Of a stretch of DNA of 43,584 nt, positions 17,198 to 27,600 are shown one piece after another; position 1 is the stretch's first letter, and each line of letters starts with the position of its first letter. Source of the stretch: Paludibacter sp. 221 (GTDB lineage Bacteria; Bacteroidota; Bacteroidia; Bacteroidales; Paludibacteraceae). The stretch is from contig NZ_QVMH01000014.1 of NCBI RefSeq assembly GCF_010501035.1, positions 56,174-99,757 of the forward strand, written 5' to 3'. The translations under genes and the position numbers were made by a program. The notes below the pieces were generated by a model that was given only the letters and a program-made list of their open reading frames with translations, made no database searches and was not told the DNA's origin.

Positions 17198-18925
17198 TTA
17201 CTTCTGAAAATTACTCTGATACAAATAGCGTTTTATGCTCTTTTTAGGAGTCTTTTCAAACTCGTGCGGATAAAGCTGAATTTTAATAATCTTCTCGTAA
17301 GCCCCTAATATAGCGTTTACAGCTTGGCGGTTTTCTTCCATTTTAGCCTCCAACTGTTCCTGGCTAAGATGCTGTGAATCTACCGCCTCATAGTCGGGAT
17401 ATACCAGCGCTACCAGTTTCCCCTGATTTTCCACTACTAAACTTTCCATCACATACGGCATATTGTCCAGCTTCGCCTCTATCTCTTCCGGATATATATT
17501 TTGTCCGCTACCGCTAAGTATCATTGTCTTAGCCCGTCCGCGGATAAAGATATTGCCTTTTTCGTCAACAGTACCCAAATCGCCTGTTAGCAACCATCCA
17601 TCTTCAAAAACTTGATTGGTAGCTTCTTCATTCTTATAGTAGCCATCCATCACGTTTTCACCCCGAACACATATTTCTCCCGTTCCCGTTTCAGGGTCAG
17701 GGTCTTTTATTTTCACCTCCATTATATCCAATATCTTACCGCACGACTTCACGGCAAAGTCTTTTTTATTGGCATAACTTATCAGGGGAGCACACTCGGT
17801 CATTCCGTAACCTACCGTGAACGGAAATTTCATTTTATAGAAAAAGTCTTCTACTTCGGCATTGAGCGGCGCGCCACCAATAACGATTTCGCTGAATTCG
17901 CCACCAAAAGCGTCAATCAGTTTCTTACGTATCTGCGCCAATATAGTTTGGTCCAGCAATGGGATGCTAAGCACCCATCGCATGGCAGGTTTAGCTATCA
18001 ACGGAAGTATCTGCTTCTTATAAATCTTCTCAATAATCAGAGGTACAGTAAATACCACACTTGGCTTCACTTCGGCAAAAGCCTTCAACAGTATCTTAGG
18101 CGAAGGTGTTTTCCCGATAAAGTGTATATGACAGCCGGCACAGGTAGAGGCCAAAAAGTCGAAGGCACAACCATAAGCGTGTGCCAAAGGCAAAAACGAT
18201 ACGATACGGTATCCGGGAGCCACAAGTTTTGTACGGAACCCGAAAGTTATGTTTCCGGCAAGCGCATTACCGCTCGTTAACACTCCCTTACTGAATCCGG
18301 TAGTGCCCGATGTGTAGTTTATCGACACTATTTCCGTATTCGGTTTGTCAACATAGCGCACACAATCGCGAAAAAATCCATTAGGATATTTACCGTAAAA
18401 CAACTCCTTAATACTATCAGGTTGCAGGCGATGCCTGTCGAGTATATCAGCAGGCTCTACAGGAGCACTGTCTTCTGTATTATCTTTAGTAAATTTTTTC
18501 TGGTTAAGTATAGCAATACAATTAAAATCGCGCAATGAGAAAACAGCTTTTATATGAGCCAGTTTCTCTTCTTCAAGCGATTCCCAGATATTTTCGCCGG
18601 TGAACAATAGTTTTGATTCCGAATGGTTTGCAATATGATGCACATCATTCGGGTTAAAATCCTGCAGGATAGGAACTATTATTGCTCCATAAGTAATAGT
18701 AGCAAGATATGTGATAGCCCAGTTGGCTGAGTTTCTGCCTATTAACGCTATTTTATCGTTACGTTGGATATTGCATTGTTCAAATAAAACATGCAGCTTA
18801 GCTATTTTCTTAGATATATCAGCATAAGTCAATGTTTTATCTTCGCCATAATCGCTATAACCGGGCAAATCCCAATTACTGCGGAAACTGTCCTCAAACA
18901 GTCTTATCAGATTTTCTTTAACCAT
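17198..18925 (-). CDS. Long-chain fatty-acid--CoA ligase (AMP-forming acyl-CoA synthetase)
   Basis: 575 residues of the ANL adenylate-forming superfamily. It activates a fatty acid to acyl-AMP and then to acyl-CoA, probably at the inner face of the membrane. Visible motifs: P-loop YTSGTTGFSKG at about 204-214, FLPLAHAYG near 244-252, YGMTE at about 373-377, TGDLG at about 447-451, RGRAK hinge near 462, and a C-terminal KTPKKSIKRYLY that should carry the catalytic lysine. Length and order fit FadD-type enzymes of Bacteroidales. It has its own promoter (18959-18988) and converges on the transporter operon. The exact acyl substrate, and use for lipid salvage versus envelope modification, cannot be told from sequence. 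The second ligase at 40317-42224 is only distantly similar. Confidence 0.92.
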   Translation of the reverse strand: MVKENLIRLFEDSFRSNWDLPGYSDYGEDKTLTYADISKKIAKLHVLFEQCNIQRNDKIALIGRNSANWAITYLATITYGAIIVPILQDFNPNDVHHIANHSESKLLFTGENIWESLEEEKLAHIKAVFSLRDFNCIAILNQKKFTKDNTEDSAPVEPADILDRHRLQPDSIKELFYGKYPNGFFRDCVRYVDKPNTEIVSINYTSGTTGFSKGVLTSGNALAGNITFGFRTKLVAPGYRIVSFLPLAHAYGCAFDFLASTCAGCHIHFIGKTPSPKILLKAFAEVKPSVVFTVPLIIEKIYKKQILPLIAKPAMRWVLSIPLLDQTILAQIRKKLIDAFGGEFSEIVIGGAPLNAEVEDFFYKMKFPFTVGYGMTECAPLISYANKKDFAVKSCGKILDIMEVKIKDPDPETGTGEICVRGENVMDGYYKNEEATNQVFEDGWLLTGDLGTVDEKGNIFIRGRAKTMILSGSGQNIYPEEIEAKLDNMPYVMESLVVENQGKLVALVYPDYEAVDSQHLSQEQLEAKMEENRQAVNAILGAYEKIIKIQLYPHEFEKTPKKSIKRYLYQSNFQK

Positions 18926-18958
18926 AAGTTCTAAAATAAAGCCATTTTATTACGGTTG

Positions 18959-18988
18959 CAAAGATATAAAATTACACGAAATCAGCAA
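18959..18988 (-). promoter_or_regulatory. Bacteroidetes-type promoter of the 17198-18925 ligase gene
   Basis: Minus-strand TATCTTTG (plus 18959-18966) matches the TAnnTTTG -7 box, with a TTG at 18986-18988 after a 19-nt spacer. It lies about 35 nt upstream of the start codon, in the 122-nt gap after the preceding gene. Confidence 0.65.
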
Positions 18989-19047
18989 AAATGTGCAATT
19001 ATTTTTCGTTTAAAATCTGTAAAAAAAATCTATAAACAACCTCTTAC

Positions 19048-19671
19048 TTATTTTGATTGGAATTGATACATAATTCCAATCTGCCCGCGATGATGGGTTT
19101 TATTATAAAACGAACCGAATGAGTATTCTCCGTATATACCAATAGCATAAGTAAACATATAGGATACACCGATACATATACTATATTCAAAAAAACTGAT
19201 TGCCATTTTTTTACTTTCAACATTCTCCCAAAGCTCGGTAGCAACACCAAGGCATAAACCATAATATGCATCGAAACCTAAAGGGAGTCTTAATTCCAAC
19301 TCATCGGGCAATGAATGATATGTAAATTTCAGACCATAGTAAAACGAATCAGAAACTGAGCGTGCATAGCCAATTTCATACTGCCTATCATTGTAAACGA
19401 AATACCATTCTTTGTCATTATGAAATATTTTTGCATACGACCAATACACACCTGTTTTAAAGTTATCGAATAATTCGCAATCACCTTCCAATCTGATTGC
19501 AGGTTTCACATCATGATATTCTTTTTTCGAAAACTCGTAGATTTCCACAGGTCTACAAGCCGCAGTTCCAACACCTAATTTCACCGAAGAGAATAATTTT
19601 TCCTGCCCAAACAAATAATTTGACAATAACAGAAAAAGCACAGTAAACAAAACAGAATTTCTTCTCTTCAT
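19048..19671 (-). CDS. Hypothetical outer-membrane beta-barrel-like protein
   Basis: 207 residues. An N-terminal signal peptide (MKRRNSVLFTVLFLLLSNYLFG, then QEKLF) points to export. The mature part alternates polar and aromatic residues in short strands (KLGVGTAACRP, GVYWSYAKIF, YYGLKFTYHS, YGLCLGVATE, AIGIYGEYSFGSF) and ends in a strand-like GQIGIMYQFQSK. That pattern suggests a small outer-membrane barrel, but I cannot place it in a named family. It is transcribed in the same direction as the downstream ligase, but the ligase has its own promoter, so co-transcription is uncertain. The start is the ATG giving the full signal peptide. Confidence 0.75.
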   Translation of the reverse strand: MKRRNSVLFTVLFLLLSNYLFGQEKLFSSVKLGVGTAACRPVEIYEFSKKEYHDVKPAIRLEGDCELFDNFKTGVYWSYAKIFHNDKEWYFVYNDRQYEIGYARSVSDSFYYGLKFTYHSLPDELELRLPLGFDAYYGLCLGVATELWENVESKKMAISFFEYSICIGVSYMFTYAIGIYGEYSFGSFYNKTHHRGQIGIMYQFQSK

Positions 19672-19790
19672 AAAACTTGTATTAGTACAATTATTCTATT
19701 TTGAAAAAATCCGTATCCCATGGAATAAGTTTTTCACCACAAGATACGGATAAGTTTTATTTGAATTGTATTTTAAAATGTAAATATGCA

Positions 19791-20100
19791 ATTACCACTG
19801 ATGCGTTAAAACGCAATTATTTTCAGCAATTCCCTATTTCACAACCACATACAGAAGCATATCGTTTTTCCGATTTAAAAATTTACGTTAATATTTAAAG
19901 TCCCATAGAGACGGGGGGTTGGTAATGACCGGCTTTTAGTACTGCCTCTGCGTGCCGTAGGTACGCTACTTGCCACAAAGGTTTCGTACCTACGGCACGA
20001 ATAATGCCCGTCATTATATACTGTTACCAAGCTTATACTCCTACGGAGCACATGGATAATATTTCAATCTCCAAAAAACATTTAACGCATCAGTACTAAT
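19791..20100. repeat. Inverted-repeat-bounded 310-bp segment with a large central hairpin
   Basis: The ends 19791-19810 and 20081-20100 are inverted copies matching at 18 of 20 positions, with a perfect core actgatgcgttaaa. Inside, cgtgccgtaggtacg at 19951-19965 pairs perfectly with 19985-19999, and an outer pair 19924-19933 / 20006-20015 matches at 9 of 10. No ORF and no clear target-site duplication. A MITE-like or decayed non-autonomous element is possible. Confidence 0.55.
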
Positions 20101-20186
20101 ATGCAATTAATTGTTGCGATACAACCGCACAGAAGCAAGGGCTTACTTTTACCTTTGATTCGTACATTTGGGGTATTTTCTAATAG

Positions 20187-20229
20187 TTACTAAAAGTAAG
20201 AACCGCCCTGTAAATCACTACAAGGCGGT
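20187..20229 (-). terminator. Possible intrinsic terminator on the minus strand
   Basis: Arms 20202-20212 and 20219-20229 form an 11-bp stem, fully paired only in minus-strand RNA (one G-U), with a 6-nt loop. It is followed on that strand by a U-rich stretch (ttcttacttttag). It could end read-through from the gene at 20891-21595, though it lies about 660 nt after that stop. Confidence 0.4.
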
Positions 20230-20411
20230 CTCAGTTTATGAACAGAATACTTATAAAAAAAGAATAACTAACTATTCTTATAAGTCGAATTGAATGAATT
20301 ATGAAACTAATAAAGAATAGACATTAAAAACATCATTATCTTTATTTGTCTGCATAATAAGGGTTTGTGTGTAAAAACCATGTTGAAATCATAGTCTTAT
20401 TTCTTAAATCC

Positions 20412-20749
20412 CCTGTCTTGCCGGAAGATTCTTTTCGCCACGAAGTGGCAGGTTACTTCAGCCCAATGTGTTGCATTGGGCTGAAGTGAATAGCTCCACT
20501 CTACGCGCTGAAAATGTCGATTAATCTGAGAACAGATTCAAACTTGTTTAAAATCTGTCGAATGTGAGACATTTATGTAAAGCGCAGGTTAAACTTTAAC
20601 TTGGGCTTACAGCCCGCCAAGTTTGCTATTGCAAACTAACCCAAGGCGACGCTTCGCTTTGCCATTGGGCTAAATTAAAACGGGCTTACAGCCCTTAAAA
20701 TCATGATTCTTCTAACGCTTAAAATCTTCCGGCCACCTGTCTTGCCGGA
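20412..20749. repeat. Nested palindromic element flanked by a 14-bp direct repeat
   Basis: cctgtcttgccgga occurs at 20412-20425 and again at 20736-20749. Just inside are the inverted pair ccggaagatt (20421-20430) and aatcttccgg (20723-20732). The interior holds acttcagcccaatg/cattgggctgaagt (20455-20487) and paired gggcttacagccc motifs. The second direct repeat runs into gccggatttgtaatccggc (20744-20762). This resembles an insertion into a REP-like hairpin. Confidence 0.5.
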
Positions 20750-20800
20750 TTTGTAATCCGGCAATTGATTAATAGCGGATTTAAAATCCGCAGATAACAG

Positions 20801-20853
20801 CTTTCGGATTGCTGCTCAAACTTGTTCGCTTTGCTTGCAAAGAAATCCGAAAG
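20801..20853. repeat. Stem-loop downstream of the anchored-protein gene
   Basis: ctttcggatt at 20801-20810 pairs with aatccgaaag at 20844-20853. An alternative stem is cttgttc 20821-20827 with gaacaag 20853-20859. It lies 38-90 nt after the stop at 20891 but lacks a U-run, so transcript protection or weak termination are both possible. Confidence 0.45.
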
Positions 20854-20890
20854 AACAAGATATTATTACTTATTTTTTATCCTCTTCACG

Positions 20891-21595
20891 TTACTCATGC
20901 TTCTTAAGAAGCGTTTTACGAGAGAAAAGCCTTACAAGGTAAAGGACTGAAAACAACAACAATACTCCTATTGCCGGAGAAACAGGCCCTTCTATCTCGT
21001 TCATAGGAGGATTGTATCCGGGGTCGACCGATTCGCCCGGGTCTTCGTCGTTTGTCGACAACAGGTTTACATTGTTTCGTACAGCAAGAAATAGCCCGGC
21101 CGATTCGCTTACCGACGAATATGGACGTGCCGAAGCGTACATCTTCAGTTCCGGGCCCCCATACACTATTTGTTCTTGTCGCTTTTTAATGTTCCGATTG
21201 GGTGCTTGATATACGTACTGAGCAGTTGGCGATTGAAGCTCGTCCACTACAACATTGTAGCCCTGTTTGGAATTAAGAAGCGATATGGTACTGGTAGACT
21301 TCATTGTTACACCCAAGCGCACATCCATGTCTTTTTGCGATTGGGATGCCGGATTTTTATCTGTCGATACATAATTAGGCAGACTTACGTCGTCCGACTT
21401 TTTCTTGCTTGCAGAGGTATCCGATTTCTTTAGTGATATATCTACCGGTTTTTCCGATACGTCCGAATAGGTAAAAACAACAACCGATTCGTTTCCTATC
21501 GTACGTTTTTTCTCGCTTTTATCAGAAAGCAGATTATTTATCAGAAAGAAACCGCCTCCCGTTGCTATAAGTATTATTAAAATAATTTTTTTCAT
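20891..21595 (-). CDS. Small two-anchor membrane protein downstream of giant 2, unknown function
   Basis: 234 residues, not recognised as a named family. It begins with a hydrophobic segment (MKKIILIILIATGGGFFLIN), then a Ser/Lys/Asp-rich stretch to about residue 90. The middle contains YNVVVDELQSPTAQYVYQAP and VYGGPELKMYASARPYSS. A low-complexity DEDPGESVDPGYNPPMNEIE stretch precedes a C-terminal membrane segment (PAIGVLLLFSVLYLVRLF) and a basic end (SRKTLLKKHE). PVSP + hydrophobic + basic tail looks like C-terminal anchors or sorting tails of Bacteroidales envelope proteins. It starts 87 nt after the giant 2 stop on the same strand, so it is probably co-transcribed with it. A role in anchoring or export of the giant protein is a guess from position. 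The start is the ATG giving the N-terminal hydrophobic segment. Confidence 0.8.
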   Translation of the reverse strand: MKKIILIILIATGGGFFLINNLLSDKSEKKRTIGNESVVVFTYSDVSEKPVDISLKKSDTSASKKKSDDVSLPNYVSTDKNPASQSQKDMDVRLGVTMKSTSTISLLNSKQGYNVVVDELQSPTAQYVYQAPNRNIKKRQEQIVYGGPELKMYASARPYSSVSESAGLFLAVRNNVNLLSTNDEDPGESVDPGYNPPMNEIEGPVSPAIGVLLLFSVLYLVRLFSRKTLLKKHE

Positions 21596-21682
21596 TGTTT
21601 CTTTTTATGTTTTGCATAACCGAGCTGCCTATGGGGCTGGCCGGGCAATCTCTTGCTTGGCCAAACCCCGGCGGCTTCAGTA

Positions 21683-24600
21683 CTATTTTATAATAACTTT
21701 TTCGGTTACTGTTTCACTGTTATTTTCCATAACTGCTTTCACAATATATACTCCGTCGAGCGGATAACCCGAGATAACGGTCATTCCGTAAGGAGTTATC
21801 TTGCGCGAACCTAAGATGCGTCCCGACAAGTCGAACAGATACAATTCGCCTTGACCATTGCCTTTGTTAAGAGCATAGATATTACGGTTTTCAGTATAAA
21901 TGCTCAATACACTTTGGCTATCCGACAAATCGGTAGTTTGCTCGTTGGTTACTATGCGGAAGCGTTTTTGCAAACTATCGCTGCTCGTAGCTGTAAATTT
22001 GTACTCGGTTCCGCTGTCGGTAATGTCGGTTACAGTACCACGTTCCAAGTCGAGCAGATAAATAGCCGCATATATTTCCGCTGTATTCTCGTGAGTGAAA
22101 CGCAAGGTAAACTCGCCTTCGGCTCCCGGTACAAACGCAAGCTGCGTATTATTGATGCTTGGTACGGTATTTACCTGATAGTTACCATCGGCTTCGGCAG
22201 CGTAAATTTGTGTAACGTTATTTCCGCTAAGCACTTTGCGGCCGTCCCAACCGTTGTCGTAACCACGGGTGGTATTGGCTTCGGTAAATATCCACAAGCG
22301 GTCGGCAGCAGTTTCGCCTATCACATCCACCACAGTGTACACTTTGGCCGGCAACTCGGTTTCTTCTGCCGTAACAGGTGCTACCCGTTGAGCAGCCGTG
22401 TTATTTCCTACTGCGCCGGCGTAGCCAAACGACAGTGTTCCTGTGTTTTGTCCACTAAGCAGTTTTACCACATAACCTTGCATCGAAGGGATACGGCTCA
22501 ACAATCCGGCTGTTCCCGCATGGTTTTTCGGGATGGCTACAAACTTACCTGCTACAATGGCATCGGAAGCCGAGGCCGACGAACCGTCGTTTGCTTGCCA
22601 GTCGGCATGCGAACCTGTGTTGAACAGGTAAACTGTTTCTTCCAGACCTCCGTCGAAGTTCATTTCGCTTATTTCCAGCCCGGCCGTGTACGGGTTACTT
22701 ATTACGTGTTGTCCCTCGTACTTGGCTCCCGAAGTACGTGCAAATGTTTTGCTGTAATCGGCGTTCACCAGTTCGCCACGGAATGTATATGTTTTCGACG
22801 CTGTTTTGCTGGTTACTTCGTAGCCCACAAATGGCACAAGGTCGTCATTACCGGTCATCTCTGTCCAGTAGTAGTTGGCAGCATCATTTGTTCCTGTTTC
22901 GTTCCAACGGCGCAAGTAGCTTCCGGCAAACGATGCCGAGGCTTTTGTTCCCGATACGGGTACGCCTATGTATTGCCATTTGTACATATCGTTAGGCGAA
23001 GCAGCCTGGTCAACATACGCCTTGCTGAACATCTCTACCGTAGCATTTACAGTTACACCTTGCGGATAGATGAATGTAGCATTCGGAACAGTTGCGCTGC
23101 CGGCACCTACAATCAGACTTGTATTGTCTTTCAACGACACGATACCTGTAGTAGTAAGAGCCGCGCCTCCGCTTATACGAAGTTTTTTATTCGACTGGTT
23201 CACTATTTCGGCTACAGTGTAGCGTTCGTCCTTCTTAATAACAAGGTCGTTCACAGCATTCTCGTCAAATTCCAACTCTTCGAAATTTTCCAACGGAATG
23301 TTCATCAACCAGTTTGTACCTGTTTTCCAAGCGGTATTGGTACGGCCAATCCACTTGTTTTTCTCGTGATACTCGTAAGCTCCGAGGTCTATCTCAAGGC
23401 CACCTACACGAGGTTTACCACTTAGTTCACGTGTTGTCAGAAGGTCTAAACCGGGATAAAGCGCTTTTTGACCCAAGTCGATAGCCGGACTTTCGAACAA
23501 CAGACGATAGTTACCTCCTGCCCTGTCTACAAACATCGGATCGACATTCGAAATCACGTTCACTCCATCTATTGTTTTGGCAAGCTCAACCAAGCTGTGG
23601 GTATAAGTAACATAAGATGCACTACCACTTACTCTACCAAATACAATACTGTTGGTCATGCTTATTTTTCCCGAAGCACGGTATATCGAAGCCGAAGCCG
23701 TAGCGCCTACGTTGTCGATAATAGTAGCATTGTGAAGCGTCATTGTCGATTTTGTACCCGACAGATAGATACCTCCACCGGCTGCTCTTCCCGAACTGTT
23801 TTTCGCAATCAATATGTTTTTCAACACCGGCGACGAGTTTCCTACATTGTAAATACCTGCACCGGAATAAGAAGTTTTATTTCCGATTACCGCCACACTG
23901 GTAATAGCCGGCGACGATGCCGTCATGTATATACCTGCACCATAATAAGTAGATATATTCGAAGCTACATTCAGGTTGTTCAGGTTTGGCGACGATGCTG
24001 CCATGTAAACTCCTCCACCATAACGACGGCGTACAGTTTGTTTATTCACCGTGATGTAAGAATTGTTTCCGTTAGCCTTACCGTCGGTAATTGTAAATCC
24101 GTCCAATACTGCCGTGCCCACATTGCCCGTCGAAATCACTACGTGATACGAGTGGGTTTTGCCATCGCTTTTCAATGCACCGCTAAGGATAGAACCCTGC
24201 GTAGCATCGTATGCCACAGGCAGAACACGTTTGTCGGCCAGTGTGCGGATATCATTTTCGGGGTCGAAACCGCCGTAAATATGGATATTGGGCAACAATA
24301 CAAATGCACGGTCGCGTTCGGTTTTTCCGTTTCCGGCTCTGTAGTGCGGGGTATATGTACCTACAGCTACAAATATACTGTCGATGTCGGTATTAGTACC
24401 TCTTGTTATTGTCAGCAGTGGGTCGCTCAAGTTAGGATAAGCCAGTTCCCACGAGCTTCCGTCAGCCTCATCAGGTACAGCCGCCGATTTATAATCCTTC
24501 ACATATACAATACCGTTGGCATCGGGTGCTACTGCACGACGCTGTACCTCGTATGCTCCAAGGTCGGATTTCACGTTGAAAATACGCGGGTTACCTGCCA

Positions 24601-27600
24601 AGTCAACAGTAGCAGTAGTATACGTATTATCTCCCTTATCAACTGCGGGGCTCAAAGGCAACAGGCTGTAATCGCGAGCCTCGTTGTTGGCAAACATCGG
24701 ATCTTCGTTCGCCACTACTATTCCGGCCGGATTTCCCACTGCTGTAGCACTGCTGTACATACTGTTTTTGTAAGTTACCGAACCTCCTACTCTACCTATG
24801 ATGATACTGTTTTGGAATGTCACAGTACCGCCACCACGGTAAAGGGCTGTCGAAGCAGTTGCTCCCTTGTTGTCGGCAATAGTCACATGGTTCAGCGTAA
24901 GCGTTGTAGAAGTATAAATACCGCCTCCGGCAGCCGTACCCGAACTGTTGCCTGCTATCACACTATTACTTATTTCAGAAGTTGTGTAACTGCTGATATA
25001 AATACCACCGCCGGCAGTTCTGGTTGTAGCGTTATCCACTACAGAACTATGACTTAAATTAAGCTTGGAAGGGCTTCCGCTCGAACCTATAACATAAATA
25101 CCTGCACCATACGATTTTGATTTATTGGTATCAATGTTCAGATTGCGAAGCGTAGGCGCAGATTCTCTGATATAGATACCGCCACCATAAGTACGGCTAA
25201 TTGATTCGCCTTCGATATTAACGGTAGAGCTTCCTTTTGCATTACCTCCTGTAATTGTAAACCCATCGAGTACTGCAGTACCTACGTTGCCCGATGATAT
25301 TACTACGTGGTATGCCATCAATGTACTATCGGCACTCAGGTAACCGCTAAGGACAGAACCTGATTCGGTATCGCCCGTTACAGGCATAATACGCTTATCA
25401 GCAAGAGTGCGGATATTGTTATCTGGGGCAAAACCTCCATATACTTTTACGTTTGGAGCCAACAGGAACGTACGGTCTTGCGCCTGAGTACCTGTACCCA
25501 CCCTGTAGAGTGGAGTATAAACACCCGTTGCAACAAATATGCTGTCGATACCCGAAGTAGTTCTTGCAGCCGCGTGCAGCGGTTCGCTCAGGTTAGGATA
25601 AGCCTTTTCCCAAGAGCTACCGTTGGCATCATCAGGAACTATAGCATCTTCGTAGTCTTTCACATACACAATACCGTTGGCATCGGGCACTACTGCAACT
25701 TTACGCAGCTCGTAAGCACCCAGGTCTATCACATCATTAAATATACGGTCGTTTCCGTCCAAGTCTACTGCAATTCCGGCTGCCAACGTATTATCTCCCA
25801 AGTCGATAGCCGGGCTACCCGGTTCGAGACGGAAATCGTTCGACGTAGGAGCTATAAACTGTGGTGTTGCATTCGATACAATTCCGGCAGTAGTAACCGC
25901 AATGCCTTCGCGAAGCGTGTTGCTATATGTTACTGTACCGCTTACTGTACCTACAATGATGTTATTTTTCAGTGTCACCACACCGTTGCCTCTATAAATA
26001 GCAGTTGTAGACGACACAGCCTTATTATTCGCAATAGTAGTATTTACTGTTTCGAATGTAGATGCTGCTGTACCCGAAGTATAGATACCACCACCATAAG
26101 CCGAGCCGGTTACGGAGTTGTTAGCTATAAGGCCGTTTATAATTTTCACGTTGGATAGCCCTGTATTATAAATACCTGCTCCGTGGCTTCTTGATTTGTT
26201 GTTCACTACAGACACATGGCTCAACACCGGCGACGATGCTGTAAGGTACATACCTCCACCATAGTTGCGTGCTTCGTTGACACGTATATTTACATTGCGT
26301 ATTGCAGGCGATGATGATACCAAATACATACCACCGGCATAACGGCGGTTTAATGTCTGACCGCTTACCTTAATGGTACCGCTTCCGGTAGCCAGCCCTT
26401 TGGTTATTGTAAATCCATCGAGGGTAGCAGTTCCTACATCGCCTATCGACAACACCACGTGATGTACCCGTGCTTTACCGGTTCCGTACAAATCGCCGCT
26501 AAGTATCGAACCGCGTGTAGCATCGTCGGGACGTGGCATAATACGCTTGTCGCCAAGGACACGAATACCGTTGTCGGGGTCGAAACCTCCATACACATTT
26601 ATATTTTTTACCAGTGTGAATGTACGGTCTCTCTCCAATTTTCCGTTACCCGAACGGTAAAGCGGTATGTAAGTTCCTTTTGCTACATATATCGTATTAA
26701 TATCGGTAATAGCACGGCTTGCCGCTATAAGCGGGTCGCTCAGGTTAGGATAAGCCAGTTCCCACGAGCTACCGTCAGCTTCTTCGGGCGCGGTGGTTGT
26801 TCCGTAATCTTTCACATACACGATACCGTTGGCATCGGCTTTAACCGCACGTTTTTGCGATTCGTAAGCACCCAAATCCACTACGTTGTTGTAGATACGC
26901 GGGTTACCTTCCAAATCTACCGTACCTACGGCGTTGGCGTTATTACCCGCATCCACTGCCATACTTACCGGAAGCAGGCGATAGTCGAACGCTTCGGAAT
27001 TGATGAACATTGGGTCATCTATCGACACAATACCCACAGGGTCGCCCACAGCATTGGCTCCGGTGTACAAACAAGTGTTGTAAGTAACCGTACCACCTAC
27101 TTTGCCTACAATGATACTGTTATTGATAGTAACCGTGCCTGCCGAGCGATAAAGAGCTGTTGATGCAGCTGCACCTGTATTGTCGGCAATAGTTACCTGA
27201 TTCAGCGTAGTTGCTGTAGCTGCTGTAGCAATACCGCCACCCGAAGCTGTGCCCGAAGCGTTACCCGCTATCAAGCTATTGCTTATGTTGGCTGTAACAT
27301 TTGTGTTAACCCTGATACCACCACCCAAGTTGGTCGATGTATTACCTGTAACCGAGCTATGGCTCAGGTTAAGAACTGAAGGTGCTTCCGCGCTTCCGGT
27401 TACATACATACCACCACCATAAGTAGCTTTATTCGAATCGATATTCAGGTTACGAAGTACAGGCGAAGCATTTTGTATGTACATACCACCACCATAACTT
27501 CTGTTTACAGACAGCCCATTAATATTATTGTTTGTAGTAGCCGAGGCATAACCTCCGCTTATGGAAAATCCATCCAAAGCAGCCGTACCTACATCGCCCA

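Larger units (their letters stand above)
19672..20890. other. 1.2-kb gene-free, palindrome-rich intergenic region
   Basis: No ORF here has coding character. The region contains an inverted-repeat-bounded segment (19791-20100), a terminator-like hairpin (20187-20229), hairpins at 20437-20449 and 20455-20487, two copies of gggcttacagccc (near 20625 and 20685), a 14-bp direct repeat (20412-20425 and 20736-20749), hairpins at 20744-20762 and 20775-20791, and an outer stem 20801-20853. The density of short palindromes suggests accumulated REP/MITE-like elements. Confidence 0.65.

Noticed and set aside
17612-18280. 222-codon plus-strand frame opposite the first acyl-CoA ligase
   Set aside because: Antisense shadow of a gene with all expected ANL motifs.
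19701-19898. 65-codon plus-strand frame next to the outer-membrane-type gene
   Set aside because: No domain or signal peptide; it crosses the end of the inverted-repeat segment and includes an inverted repeat (ccgtatc/gatacgg) near its start.
20412-20891. A tRNA or other structured RNA gene in the palindromic gap
   Set aside because: The stems are simple hairpins; I found no cloverleaf with T-loop or anticodon features.
21851-25057. Long plus-strand open frames (524 and 529 codons) opposite giant 2, and many shorter ones opposite both giant genes
   Set aside because: They lie antisense to a strongly supported coding frame, their products are Cys/Arg/His/Tyr-rich without domains, and they recur because the repeats recur. 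Codon bias of the minus-strand gene keeps them open.
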